Origin: Nitrososphaera sp.
Lineage (GTDB): Archaea > Thermoproteota > Nitrososphaeria > Nitrososphaerales > Nitrososphaeraceae
Direction of reading: 5' to 3'
DNA: 6,932 nucleotides
Assembly (NCBI GenBank): GCA_025935445.1
Contig: JAICVG010000052.1
Span: forward strand, 1-6,932
Shown: piece by piece, positions 1 through 6,488 of the stretch
Layout of the letters: every line of letters starts with the position of its first letter
How positions within the stretch are numbered: position 1 is the first letter of the stretch
Made by a program: the position numbers and the translations under genes
Notes under the pieces: model-generated
The model's input: the letters and a program-made list of their open reading frames with translations, nothing else
Told to the model about the DNA's origin: nothing
Databases searched by the model: none

Positions 1-2
1 AT

Positions 3-68
3 ATTGGGGCTCTTGTATACTGTATAGCGATATATCGCCAATATGTATATAGAAAACTCGGAAAATAA
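3..68 (+). CDS. Possible 3' end of a membrane protein (partial)
   Basis: Frame 3 is open from the window edge to a TAA at 66-68 and reads IGALVYCIAIYRQYVYRKLGK. A hydrophobic stretch followed by a tyrosine- and lysine/arginine-rich tail is what the end of a last membrane helix with a cytosolic basic tail looks like. Only 21 codons are visible, so chance is a real alternative; the other two plus frames close within about 50 bases. A T8 run at 168-175 lies about 100 bases downstream and could end its transcript. The family cannot be identified. Confidence 0.3.
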   Translation: MGALVYCIAIYRQYVYRKLGK

Positions 69-522
69 AGGATATGAACCTAGCGCTAGCGATTGATCAG
101 TTCTCTCTGATAAAATTATAGTTTATCCTATCAAAAACTAGCTTCCAAGCTTTCTGTTTCATCATAATTTTTTTTAATGCTCCTATAGTATTATCATCCC
201 GACTTGTTTACGTAACCGTCAACTATCTAGTCAATATACAATGCGTCACTACAAACAAACCTTCATTTTTCTAGTTTTATATTATCGTAATAAACGAGTG
301 ATGATCTTAATCATGACTGCGATCTACCAAAGAAGAAAAGGATGGGATAGAATACCTCTATCATATAATATACACTGTTCACAGAAAGCAAAGGTGGTAT
401 GAAAAGCTCCCCCAAAAGCGCGAACACCTTGTACTTGGATGGAACAAAGTGCTGAGTGGATCAAGTCAAGTCAAGACAGCAATCTTTGAGTATAAAAATC
501 AAGGAAGTTCAAGGTCATAGTG
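69..522. other. Spacer without a recognisable gene
   Basis: This AT-rich stretch has no ORF of useful length on either strand and no tRNA-like fold that I can see. It holds a perfect 10-base palindrome CTAGCGCTAG at 80-89 and a T8 run at 168-175. It also has a TCAAG triplet repeat at 461-475. A second perfect palindrome, GCGATATATCGC at 27-38, lies just before it inside the possible upstream gene tail. None of these is tied to a function. The pyrB promoter begins at its right end. Confidence 0.5.
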
Positions 523-531
523 TTTATTATA
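523..531 (+). promoter_or_regulatory. TATA-like box of pyrB
   Basis: TTTATTATA is centred about 30 bases before the pyrB ATG at 557. With the usual archaeal distance from TATA box to transcription start of 25-27 bases, the transcript would begin within a few bases of the start codon. There is no good Shine-Dalgarno sequence directly upstream (GGTAGTAGCC), which fits a leaderless or nearly leaderless mRNA. This is inferred from position only. A second AT-rich element, TATAAAAAT at 491-499, would give a leader of about 35 bases. Confidence 0.45.
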
Positions 532-556
532 GCCTGTCTGTGGTAAGGTAGTAGCC

Positions 557-1492
557 ATGCCTAATCCTTTTTACGACAGAGACATTGTTTCGATAAGGGA
601 TTTTGCCAAGGACGACTTGGAGTTTGTGTTCGACACCACCGATAGTATAAGCCGCCTCAAGCATAGCCAGCGAGGTGAGCTTGGCAAGGGAAGAACTCTT
701 GGCTACATCTTCTATGAGCCTTCCACAAGAACGAGAATGAGCTTTGAAGCCGCAATGGCGTCGCTTGGGGGAAGCTCAATCGGCATCTCTGATTTAAAGT
801 CGTCTTCTGTAGAAAAAGGTGAGAGCCTTGCCGATACAATAAGAGTCATTGATCTATATTCAGACGTCATCCTACTCCGTCATCCTCTGGATGGCTCTAG
901 TAGGTTTGCAGCCGAGCTATCCCAAAATCCTATCATAAACGCTGGAAGTGGAAGCGAAGAGCATCCGACGCAGGCCCTACTTGACTTGTATACTATATTG
1001 AAGGAGAAGGGTAAGATCGATGGTCTGTCAGTGGCTATAGTAGGCGATCTAAAATATGGAAGAACTGTATATTCACTACTCTATGGCCTTGCCAATTATA
1101 AGGTGGAGGTACACCTTGTATCGCCGCCTACGCTGCGGATAAGGAAAGAGTCGCTCTATGAAATACAAGACAAGCTCAAGATAAAGGAGCACAGCAAGCT
1201 TGACGAAGTCTTGCCAGAGACTGACGTCATTTACGTTACAAGGATACAGCGTGAGCGCTTCCCAGATGTGCAAGAGTATGAAAAGGTCAAGGGGACTTAT
1301 ACGATAGATGAAAATACACTGGCAAAGTCCAAGTCGGACATTGCAGTCATGCACCCTTTGCCAAGGGTAGACGAAATTTCCCAGTCAATTGATCATACCA
1401 AAAATGCAATATATTTCAAGCAGGCATCTTATGGAAAGGAGCTAAGGGCTGCTCTGTTGGCCCTTATGCTTAATGAGAACCTGTCAAGGTAG
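557..1492 (+). CDS. pyrB: Aspartate carbamoyltransferase, catalytic chain
   Basis: PyrB condenses carbamoyl phosphate with L-aspartate to N-carbamoyl-aspartate, the committed step of UMP synthesis in the cytosol. The 311 residues match the normal length of the catalytic chain (about 300-310) and both domains are complete. The carbamoyl-phosphate loop STRTR is at residues 56-60, the flexible lysine loop (SVEKGES) is around 84-90 with K87, RHP is at 108-110 and HPTQALLDL at 136-144. The aspartate domain has DLKYGRT at 164-170, TRIQRERF at 228-235 and HPLPRVDEI at 266-274. In Escherichia coli the equivalent arginines and histidine bind both substrates, so the enzyme should be active. The ATG at 557 gives a natural N-terminus with a TATA-like box at the right distance. 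In many archaea pyrI, for the zinc-binding regulatory chain, follows directly; no such gene is present in the 472 bases downstream. Feedback control through PyrI would need a gene elsewhere. Identification is secure. Confidence 0.97.
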   Translation: MPNPFYDRDIVSIRDFAKDDLEFVFDTTDSISRLKHSQRGELGKGRTLGYIFYEPSTRTRMSFEAAMASLGGSSIGISDLKSSSVEKGESLADTIRVIDLYSDVILLRHPLDGSSRFAAELSQNPIINAGSGSEEHPTQALLDLYTILKEKGKIDGLSVAIVGDLKYGRTVYSLLYGLANYKVEVHLVSPPTLRIRKESLYEIQDKLKIKEHSKLDEVLPETDVIYVTRIQRERFPDVQEYEKVKGTYTIDENTLAKSKSDIAVMHPLPRVDEISQSIDHTKNAIYFKQASYGKELRAALLALMLNENLSR

Positions 1493-1964
1493 CTTCATAA
1501 AGCTAACTTGCATGACAAGGAATAAGCAACTACTGCCATGTATCTTTTATCATCTATTATTATGAAAAGCATAAAAAACAAAGAATCTGTCGAACTTTGA
1601 TCTTAATAGATTTTTTGCTTATTCCGCATTTCATAAGGAACGTCGCTTCAGGATTGAAATTATCTTATTTCAAGAATATATATCATCAAGCTAGTTCGGT
1701 ATTGCAATACCTGGTATGATCACAATTATAAGATACATGGAAATAATATACAACATTTGCTATGAAGTTATTACAATTCTTCGATCATCTACAAGCCTGT
1801 CGCAAGGGGGAACTATGCGGTCAGGAAAAAAGGTAGTTGAGTTTTTCATGAGATGAATGCACAGATAAACTCATCATACCAAAATGACACATCTGTTGTT
1901 GTTTGGGCTTGGATAAAAGACCTCTTTACAACTACGACTTCTTGTCGATAGGTCAGACATAGAT
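1493..1964. other. Spacer between convergent genes
   Basis: This stretch lies between pyrB and the end of the aIF2 beta gene on the opposite strand. No ORF longer than about 46 codons is present, and there is no trace of pyrI. A T6 run at 1611-1616 may terminate the pyrB transcript. A perfect 14-base palindrome GGTATTGCAATACC lies at 1698-1711. A run of six A at 1826-1831 reads as T6 on the minus strand and could terminate aIF2 beta. A possible C/D-box RNA on the minus strand is listed separately. Confidence 0.5.
1821..1877 (-). ncRNA. Weak candidate C/D-box guide RNA
   Basis: On the minus strand a perfect C box ATGATGA (1877-1871) is followed by a perfect D box CTGA (1824-1821), spanning 57 bases, the usual size of archaeal C/D RNAs that guide 2'-O-methylation. 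The internal boxes are poor: CTCA stands where D' should be and TGAAAA where C' should be. There is almost no terminal stem. A T6 run sits just before the D box and could instead be a terminator for aIF2 beta. Chance is quite possible in AT-rich DNA. Confidence 0.18.
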
Positions 1965-2399
1965 CTAGGCATAGTTGCCCTTTATCGATGACTTGGCGCC
2001 ACAGGCCTCACAGATCAAAAATGCCACCTTTGGCTTGCTCTTTTCAGTATGGGTGTCGGGGCTCCCACACACCGGGCATTGAACATAGTCTTTGATGTAG
2101 CGGTCGATCAGCGCCTGAAATGATGAGAGCGTCTTATGGCCCAAAAATATCACACGCTCGCCAGCTATATAGCCAGCAGAGGCAAGCTCTTTGTTGAGGT
2201 ACAACAGGAATTTTTCCGGATCCCTGCGTAGCGCCTTCGGAAAGTCCATGAAGTTGCGAAAAATAGTATTCTTGCCGACCCAGATTATCTGGGGGGTTGG
2301 AATCTCAAGCCTTGACCTTGCCTTCTTGGCAGTATTACCCACTTTGTCCTGCAGCCTCTTGAGCAGGACTTCATAGTCGCTAGCAGACTGCGATTTCAT
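1965..2399 (-). CDS. Translation initiation factor aIF2, beta subunit
   Basis: This is the beta subunit of the heterotrimeric archaeal factor aIF2, which carries initiator Met-tRNA to the small ribosomal subunit. The 144 residues match the family's usual 135-145. An N-terminal helix (about residues 8-22, YEVLLKRLQDKV) is the part that docks on the gamma subunit. The central alpha-beta domain follows, with the family-typical stretches TIFRNFMDFPKALRRDP (45-61) and YLNKELASAGYI (67-78). The C-terminal zinc ribbon has C108, C111, C130 and C133 (CPVC and CEAC) and ends in GAKSSIKGNYA. The gene starts 26 bases after the methyltransferase stop on the same strand. It may be read through from that gene or from its own TATA-like box at 2422-2429. 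The ATG at 2399 gives the expected N-terminus. The subunit genes for alpha and gamma are not in this window. Identification is secure. Confidence 0.95.
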   Translation of the reverse strand: MKSQSASDYEVLLKRLQDKVGNTAKKARSRLEIPTPQIIWVGKNTIFRNFMDFPKALRRDPEKFLLYLNKELASAGYIAGERVIFLGHKTLSSFQALIDRYIKDYVQCPVCGSPDTHTEKSKPKVAFLICEACGAKSSIKGNYA

Positions 2400-2421
2400 A
2401 GATAGATCGGCTGTACTCTGG

Positions 2422-2429
2422 TTAATTAA
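2422..2429 (-). promoter_or_regulatory. TATA-like box of aIF2 beta
   Basis: TTAATTAA, itself a palindrome, is centred 26 bases before the aIF2 beta ATG on the minus strand, the distance expected for a leaderless archaeal transcript. It overlaps the TAA stop codon of the methyltransferase (2428-2426). It could let the essential translation factor be transcribed without the methyltransferase. Assigned by position and composition only. Confidence 0.35.
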
Positions 2430-3493
2430 TGTATATCGACTGTGATAAAATTACCTGCCAGCCTCTTTTTCGTAACCGCTATTGCTGCCAGCGATGAATC
2501 ACACCCGATCCAGTGATGCCTAAGCTTTTCTGCAACCGTAAGTGTAGTGCCCGAGCCGCAGAAAAAGTCAGCAACAAGATCATCAGGTTTTGAAAACTGG
2601 CTGATTATGCGTTCCAGAAGTTGGGTGTGCTTTTCAGTGCCGTAGCCCGTAGAATAGTTGTACGCTTCAATATCGAGCCAGACATTATCGATTATCCTGT
2701 GTGTCTTTGGAGGGATCCAATACTCGGGGTATTTTCTATGTGACAGCTTTCTGACAAACTCTAGTTTTTGGCTGGTAGCTTGCCAGTATTCTTCAAGCAC
2801 AATGTGAGAGAATTTGTTCTCATATATCTGATAATTTCTAATTGCTTTTAGCGCCCTCTCTTTTGCCCACTTCCATTGTCCTCTTGCAGGCTTGAAGCCA
2901 AAGATCTCATAGCGCATTGTAGGCCTGTCTACATTGCTCCAAAAGCCCATCCACTTTGCCTTTGAATGGTACTCTGCAAGTGGAGGCCGGAATTTGGTAT
3001 TAGCCAACTTCGAATACCACAGTATAGTGTCATGAGCCGCATGCATCCTATCTATTGATTTAAATTGATACTGCAGATTCTTCCTACGGCCGCGCTTTAC
3101 TATTATTTCATTTCTGAAATTTTCAGTTCCAAAGATTTTATCCATCATCACCTTGACGTAATGGATGGCATGCCAATCCAAGTGAATGAAAATAGATCCA
3201 GAAGATGATATCAACCTGCGGATTCCGCTCAAGCGCTGTTGCATCATATCAATATACTCGCTTTCTTTCAATACATCTTCAAAGGCTAGGTTGCTAGTGT
3301 TTCTAACGCGATGTGAATAACGCTCACCGCTAAGAAAGGGTGGATCGATATACACGAGATCTATCTTGCTTTCAAAGCCATGCTTTAGCAAATAATCGAT
3401 GCATTCAAGGTTATCACAATGAAAAAGCAGGTCTCTGTTTATTAGATCCCTATAATTATTCGGCTTGTAGACGAGGCTAGTCTTCTGTGCCAT
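2426..3493 (-). CDS. Orphan beta-class DNA N6-adenine methyltransferase
   Basis: This is a SAM-dependent DNA methyltransferase of the N6/N4 family (Pfam N6_N4_Mtase). The motif order is that of the beta class. Catalytic motif IV YIDPPF comes first (residues 48-53), then motif VIII-like SGSIFIHLDWHAIHYVKVMM (99-117) with FGTENFRNEI (121-130). A long variable region follows (about 135-280) that should hold target recognition. Then come motif X (KHTQLLERII, 288-297), the SAM-binding motif I DFFCGSGTT (309-317), and the acidic residue of the next strand, D332 in WIGCDSS. Aspartate at the first position of motif IV points to adenine rather than N4-cytosine as the target. The protein looks complete at 355 residues, shorter than type III Mod subunits. 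No restriction endonuclease, specificity or Res gene lies beside it, so it appears solitary. It is followed after 26 bases by aIF2 beta. The recognition sequence cannot be read from the protein. Start: ATG at 3493 with TATTTAAATA about 30-39 bases upstream. Confidence 0.9.
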   Translation of the reverse strand: MAQKTSLVYKPNNYRDLINRDLLFHCDNLECIDYLLKHGFESKIDLVYIDPPFLSGERYSHRVRNTSNLAFEDVLKESEYIDMMQQRLSGIRRLISSSGSIFIHLDWHAIHYVKVMMDKIFGTENFRNEIIVKRGRRKNLQYQFKSIDRMHAAHDTILWYSKLANTKFRPPLAEYHSKAKWMGFWSNVDRPTMRYEIFGFKPARGQWKWAKERALKAIRNYQIYENKFSHIVLEEYWQATSQKLEFVRKLSHRKYPEYWIPPKTHRIIDNVWLDIEAYNYSTGYGTEKHTQLLERIISQFSKPDDLVADFFCGSGTTLTVAEKLRHHWIGCDSSLAAIAVTKKRLAGNFITVDIH

Positions 3494-3522
3494 GATCTTG
3501 AGATTGTGCTGCTTATTATTAT

Positions 3523-3532
3523 TATTTAAATA
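3523..3532 (-). promoter_or_regulatory. TATA-like box of the methyltransferase
   Basis: TATTTAAATA, a palindromic AT box, is centred about 34 bases before the methyltransferase ATG at 3493, which predicts a transcript start near 3500 and a very short leader. The spacing is right for an archaeal promoter; the assignment is positional. Confidence 0.4.
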
Positions 3533-3584
3533 GCATAACTAAACTCTCAGCTCCGTATTACGAACAGTAGCTATGTGATATCCG

Positions 3585-3734
3585 TCAAAAAATAATCAAC
3601 TCTTCAAAAATAATATCTGCATCGAGCGGTGGTTGCAGCAACGAATAAAAATTCTCATCAGTCCCGATGTAGGGTTTTGAACAGTTAGAAGTTTCTTGCT
3701 GGCACTTTCTGCAGTCAACCTGTCGTTTCTGACT
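3585..3734 (-). pseudogene. Possible decayed cysteine-containing small gene
   Basis: One minus-strand frame is open for 49 codons between a TGA at 3737-3735 and a TGA at 3587-3585, with no ATG, GTG or usable TTG near its left end. Its translation looks protein-like. It begins SQKRQVDCRKCQQETSNC, with a C-x2-C-x6-C spacing, then has a stretch with NFYSLLQPPLD, and ends in an acidic-hydrophobic tail IIFEELIIF. Reading back through the TGA gives YVDLASIAVLGLDC in the same frame. That pattern suits the tail of a gene broken by a stop or shift. I do not recognise the family and chance is a serious alternative. A T6 run sits over its stop codon. Confidence 0.22.
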
Positions 3735-3866
3735 TCAACAGTCCAAACCCAAGACAGCAATCGATGCAAGATCGACATATATTATATATATATAAAAAGA
3801 TACATATTTCTTTCTACGTTTGTAGTTGCAGCTCTAATACTTCTTTAACTATTATAGCCTTCATTT

Positions 3867-3887
3867 TTATAATGAGACTCATTATAA
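3867..3887. promoter_or_regulatory. Perfect inverted repeat, candidate operator
   Basis: TTATAATGAG and CTCATTATAA flank a single central A, giving 10 matched pairs out of 10. The site ends eight bases before the TATA-like element of the aminotransferase and about 50 bases before its ATG, where an archaeal activator or repressor would bind. The inner 19 bases agree with the bacterial Fur box consensus GATAATGATAATCATTATC at 15 positions. The perfect symmetry with an odd centre suggests a dimeric protein. The identity of the regulator is unknown. Confidence 0.5.
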
Positions 3888-3894
3888 GCAAAAA

Positions 3895-3914
3895 TACTAT
3901 ATGATAAGATATTG
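3895..3914 (+). promoter_or_regulatory. Promoter region of the aminotransferase
   Basis: TACTATATG (3895-3903) followed by an AT-rich stretch to 3914 lies 25-44 bases before the ATG at 3939. A TATA box here would place the transcript start at about 3925-3939, downstream of the TTG at 3912. That makes the TTG an unlikely start codon. Confidence 0.35.
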
Positions 3915-3938
3915 ACCATCCATACAGTATCGTCAAAT

Positions 3939-5060
3939 ATGATTCCAATTAACAAGCCTTGGATAGGTGAAGAAGAAGAACGTGAGGTAACAAGTGTGCT
4001 TGAAGAAACCGCACTCACTTCAGCTGCGCGTGACGGCGGCAAACGAGTGCGTGACTTTGAGTCGCTAATGAAAAGCTACCTGAAAATCAGACATGTAGTG
4101 TCTGTCAATTCTGGCACGGCTGCGCTCTATGCTGCGCTACTTGCCGCTGGCATAAAGCAGGGCGATGAAGTACTACTCCCCTCATTTACCTTTGTAGCAA
4201 CTGCCAACGCAGTTGTCGCAGCAGGCGGTAAACCAATGTTTGTAGACATCAAAAAGGACGACTACACTATGGATGTTTCTGACCTGAAAGCCAAGATCAC
4301 CAAAAAGTCCAGGATAGTGATACCTGTGCACCTCTACGGCCACCCCTCCGACATTGACGAAATACGCGAGCTTGCAGAGAAGCATTCACTTGACGTTATA
4401 GAGGATGCCTGCCAGTCTTTAGGATCGAGTTACAAAAAGAAGCAGACTGGCACGTTTGGAACGCTGGGCTGCTTCAGTATGTACGCAAGCAAGGTGCTGA
4501 CAGCGGGCGAAGGCGGTGCAATTGTAACAGACAGCAACGAGCTTGCGGACAAGCTCAAGATGATAAGAAACCATGGCATGGTTGAAGGCAATGACACAAG
4601 GATGCTTGGTCTGAACCTTCGATTGCCCGAGCTGAGCGCCGCTATTGCTAAGGTGCAGATGCAAAAGCTGGACAAGATGCTAGAGATCAGGAGACGCAAC
4701 GCGGAGCTTTTGAGCAAGCTGCTGCTTGCCTCTTCAAAGAAATACGAAGTAAAGATCCCTGAGGAGACTGCTGACAAGAAGTTTAATTGGTATCTCTATA
4801 CTGTAGCCTTTCAGGACGAGAGGGATAGCATAAAGAATCATCTTGTGCAAAATAATGTGGGTGCAACTGTCTATTACAGCCCGCCAGTGCACAAGATGCC
4901 ATTCTATGCACACGCCGCGTCGGAAACAAAGCTGCCAGCGACAGAATGGTGTGCCGGTCACGTGCTGTCGCTGCCCGTACATCCGCATGTTACAGAAGCA
5001 GATGTAGATCGTATAGCAAACAGCCTAAAATCTACAATTGAGAAACAAAATGTATCATAA
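3939..5060 (+). CDS. DegT/DnrJ/EryC1/StrS-family PLP aminotransferase
   Basis: This is a fold-type I PLP enzyme of the DegT/DnrJ/EryC1/StrS family, which mostly transfers an amino group from glutamate or glutamine to a keto-sugar nucleotide for glycans or surface polysaccharide. Using the ATG at 3939 the protein is 373 residues and begins MIPINKPWIGEEE, the canonical N-terminus. The frame stays open upstream to a TTG at 3912, but that adds nine unconserved residues. SVNSGTAALYAAL (55-67) binds the PLP phosphate and PSFTFVATANAV (81-92) is the next conserved block. EDACQSLGS (155-163) carries D156, which pairs with the pyridine nitrogen. The SK of FSMYASKVLTAGEGG (179-193) is the Schiff-base lysine, K185. 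RNHGM and the C-terminal segment with YYSPPVHKMPFY (about 324-335) are also family blocks. All catalytic residues are present. The sugar substrate cannot be told, since no sugar dehydratase, epimerase or glycosyltransferase lies nearby. The ammonium transporter gene follows after 74 bases with its own TATA-like box. Confidence 0.92.
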   Translation: MIPINKPWIGEEEEREVTSVLEETALTSAARDGGKRVRDFESLMKSYLKIRHVVSVNSGTAALYAALLAAGIKQGDEVLLPSFTFVATANAVVAAGGKPMFVDIKKDDYTMDVSDLKAKITKKSRIVIPVHLYGHPSDIDEIRELAEKHSLDVIEDACQSLGSSYKKKQTGTFGTLGCFSMYASKVLTAGEGGAIVTDSNELADKLKMIRNHGMVEGNDTRMLGLNLRLPELSAAIAKVQMQKLDKMLEIRRRNAELLSKLLLASSKKYEVKIPEETADKKFNWYLYTVAFQDERDSIKNHLVQNNVGATVYYSPPVHKMPFYAHAASETKLPATEWCAGHVLSLPVHPHVTEADVDRIANSLKSTIEKQNVS

Positions 5061-5098
5061 ATTTTAAAGATCAGGTTAATATCCCAGCTGCCGATGCA

Positions 5099-5108
5099 TT
5101 TTTATACT
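5099..5108 (+). promoter_or_regulatory. TATA-like box of the ammonium transporter
   Basis: TTTTTATACT is centred about 31 bases before the ATG at 5135, in the short gap after the aminotransferase. It suggests that the transporter has its own promoter. A purine-rich GAAGGCGGAA directly before the ATG could act as a weak ribosome binding site if the gene is also read through from upstream. Confidence 0.45.
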
Positions 5109-5134
5109 ATGGATCGACCAACTAGAAGGCGGAA

Positions 5135-6361
5135 ATGGCGATAGACACTGGAGATACTACTTGGATGTTGATCTCCACTGGCCTTGTCATGATGATGACA
5201 CCTGCGCTCGGATTTTTTGAAGCTGGCCTCATCCGAGGCAAAAATTCGCTGTCCGTAATAATGCAGACCTTTTCGGGGCTTGCCATTCTATCCACCCTCT
5301 GGTTCGTTCTTGGATTCACCCTTGTTTTCTCTCCATCACAGGGTGGCTTTATTGGTGGCTTTGACTGGCTGTTCTTTAACAATGTCCCCTTCAATGAATC
5401 TCTCGACTATTCGCCGACAACTCCCGGCGTGACGTTTGCTACTTACCAGATGATGTTTGCAGTCATTACACCACTTCTCATTACAGGTGCCTTTGCAGAA
5501 AGGGTCAAATGGAATGCGTTTGTAGTCTTCATTGTAGCATGGAGCATATTCATCTACTATCCTCTTGCACACTGGATATGGGGAAGAGGATGGCTTGCAG
5601 AGCTAGGCGTATTTGACTTTGCCGGCGGTATCGTCATTCATACAAGCGCAGGTCTTGGCTCCCTTGCAGCTGCACTAGTGCTTGGACGCAGGAAGAATTT
5701 CGGCCCGGATATCATGGTGCCTCACAATATACCGCTTGCAGTCATCGGAGCGACACTACTCTGGCTCGGTTGGTACGGGTTTAACGCAGGCAGTGCACTT
5801 GCTTCGGGATCGCTTGCTGCAAACACTTTGCTTGTGACGCATATTGCCTCATCCACTTCAGCCCTAGTTTGGATAGGGCTTTCGTGGAAGCGGGCGGGCA
5901 AGCCATCGAGCACAGCCGCCATCAACGGCGCGATTTCAGGGCTTGCAGGCGTAACACCTGCTTCAGGTTTCATTAGCGCACAGAACTCATTTCTGCTTGG
6001 CATTGTGCTGGGGTTTGCTTCATACTATGCAATACTACTACTAAAAGAGCACTTGAAGATCGATGACGCACTTGATGTCAGCTCTGTCCACGGCGTAACT
6101 GGCATAGTGGGGTCATTAGCAATAGGCCTTATCGCAAGCACTCTTATCAACCCTGCTGGCCCGGATGGGTTGCTATACGGAAACCCAATGCAGCTAGCAA
6201 TACAGGCACTTGGCGTCGCAGTAGCAGCTACTTTAGGCTTTGGCGGCACAATCATCATCATGAAGATAATAGACGCCACGATAGGGCTCAAGGTAAGGGA
6301 CGAGGAAGAAGACATTGGGCTCGACATTACGCAACATGCAGAGCGGGCGTATGTCAGCTAA
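5135..6361 (+). CDS. amt: Ammonium transporter, Amt family
   Basis: Amt proteins are trimeric membrane channels for ammonium; in ammonia-oxidising archaea they are thought to feed assimilation or energy metabolism. The 408 residues show the family pattern of about 11 hydrophobic segments, the first at residues 8-27. The residues that define the pore line up with E. coli AmtB with a constant offset of one: F108 and F216 (Phe gate), W149 in the PLAHWIWG segment, D161 in DFAGG, and the twin histidines H169 (GGIVIHTSAG) and H319 (SSVHGVTG). GAFAERVK (118-125) and WYGFNAGSA (213-221) are also family signatures. The cytosolic tail (about 384-406, KVRDEEEDIGLD then HAERAY) keeps the conserved regulatory form through which PII/GlnK proteins act. 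No glnK gene follows in the visible DNA. The ATG at 5135 gives the expected short N-terminus with no obvious signal peptide. A T-rich terminator follows the stop. Identification is secure; which Amt clade it belongs to is not determined. Confidence 0.97.
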   Translation: MAIDTGDTTWMLISTGLVMMMTPALGFFEAGLIRGKNSLSVIMQTFSGLAILSTLWFVLGFTLVFSPSQGGFIGGFDWLFFNNVPFNESLDYSPTTPGVTFATYQMMFAVITPLLITGAFAERVKWNAFVVFIVAWSIFIYYPLAHWIWGRGWLAELGVFDFAGGIVIHTSAGLGSLAAALVLGRRKNFGPDIMVPHNIPLAVIGATLLWLGWYGFNAGSALASGSLAANTLLVTHIASSTSALVWIGLSWKRAGKPSSTAAINGAISGLAGVTPASGFISAQNSFLLGIVLGFASYYAILLLKEHLKIDDALDVSSVHGVTGIVGSLAIGLIASTLINPAGPDGLLYGNPMQLAIQALGVAVAATLGFGGTIIIMKIIDATIGLKVRDEEEDIGLDITQHAERAYVS

Positions 6362-6385
6362 TATTTTTTTTCTTTTTTCTTTCTT
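6362..6385 (+). terminator. T-rich terminator after amt
   Basis: T7-T8 and T6 runs interrupted by single C residues begin within three bases of the amt stop codon. Long U tracts without a hairpin are the normal archaeal termination signal, so amt transcription should end here, apart from the small zinc-ribbon genes downstream. Confidence 0.7.
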
Positions 6386-6488
6386 ATCTGATTTGTGCCC
6401 TTTTTAGAGTTCTATAAAGAACATTAAGATATTACTGCTATCCCCTGACCACGTTGCATACGTTCGTCGCTCATTATATACCTAGCAG

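Larger units (their letters stand above)
3494..3938. other. Divergent intergenic region
   Basis: This stretch separates the minus-strand methyltransferase from the plus-strand aminotransferase. It holds the methyltransferase promoter, a possible decayed frame on the minus strand (3585-3734), a TATATATATAAAAA tract at 3784-3797, and a perfect inverted repeat at 3867-3887. The aminotransferase promoter is at its right end. An ATG-initiated 60-codon minus-strand frame (3596-3778) overlaps the decayed frame, but its translation looks random. Confidence 0.5.

Noticed and set aside
101..165. C/D-box-like RNA on the minus strand, ATGATGA near 158-164 and CTGA near 97-100
   Set aside because: The D' and C' boxes are not convincing, there is no terminal stem, and a T8 run lies just upstream of the C box.
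297..454. GTGATGA C-box match near 298 on the plus strand
   Set aside because: The next CTGA on this strand is about 150 bases away, too far for an archaeal C/D RNA.
1716..1856. 46-codon plus-strand ORF beginning MITIIRYMEI
   Set aside because: Short, no recognisable domain, no good ribosome binding site; an ORF of this length is expected by chance in a 472-base spacer.
472..3762. 13-base direct repeat CAAGACAGCAATC at 472-484 and 3750-3762
   Set aside because: A match of this length between two points in a 7-kb window is expected by chance at a sizeable rate, and no further flanking similarity is seen.
3596..3778. 60-codon minus-strand ORF starting at 3778
   Set aside because: The translation shows no domain and looks random; the neighbouring frame in the same DNA looks more protein-like and is listed instead as a possible decayed gene.
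3784..3797. TATATATATAAAAA tract as a strong promoter
   Set aside because: It is too far (about 150 bases) from the aminotransferase start and too close to the 3778 ATG to serve either well; probably just AT-rich spacer.
4430..4777. Long minus-strand frame opposite the aminotransferase gene
   Set aside because: It lies wholly opposite a well-supported gene and its serine/leucine-rich translation is typical of a shadow frame.
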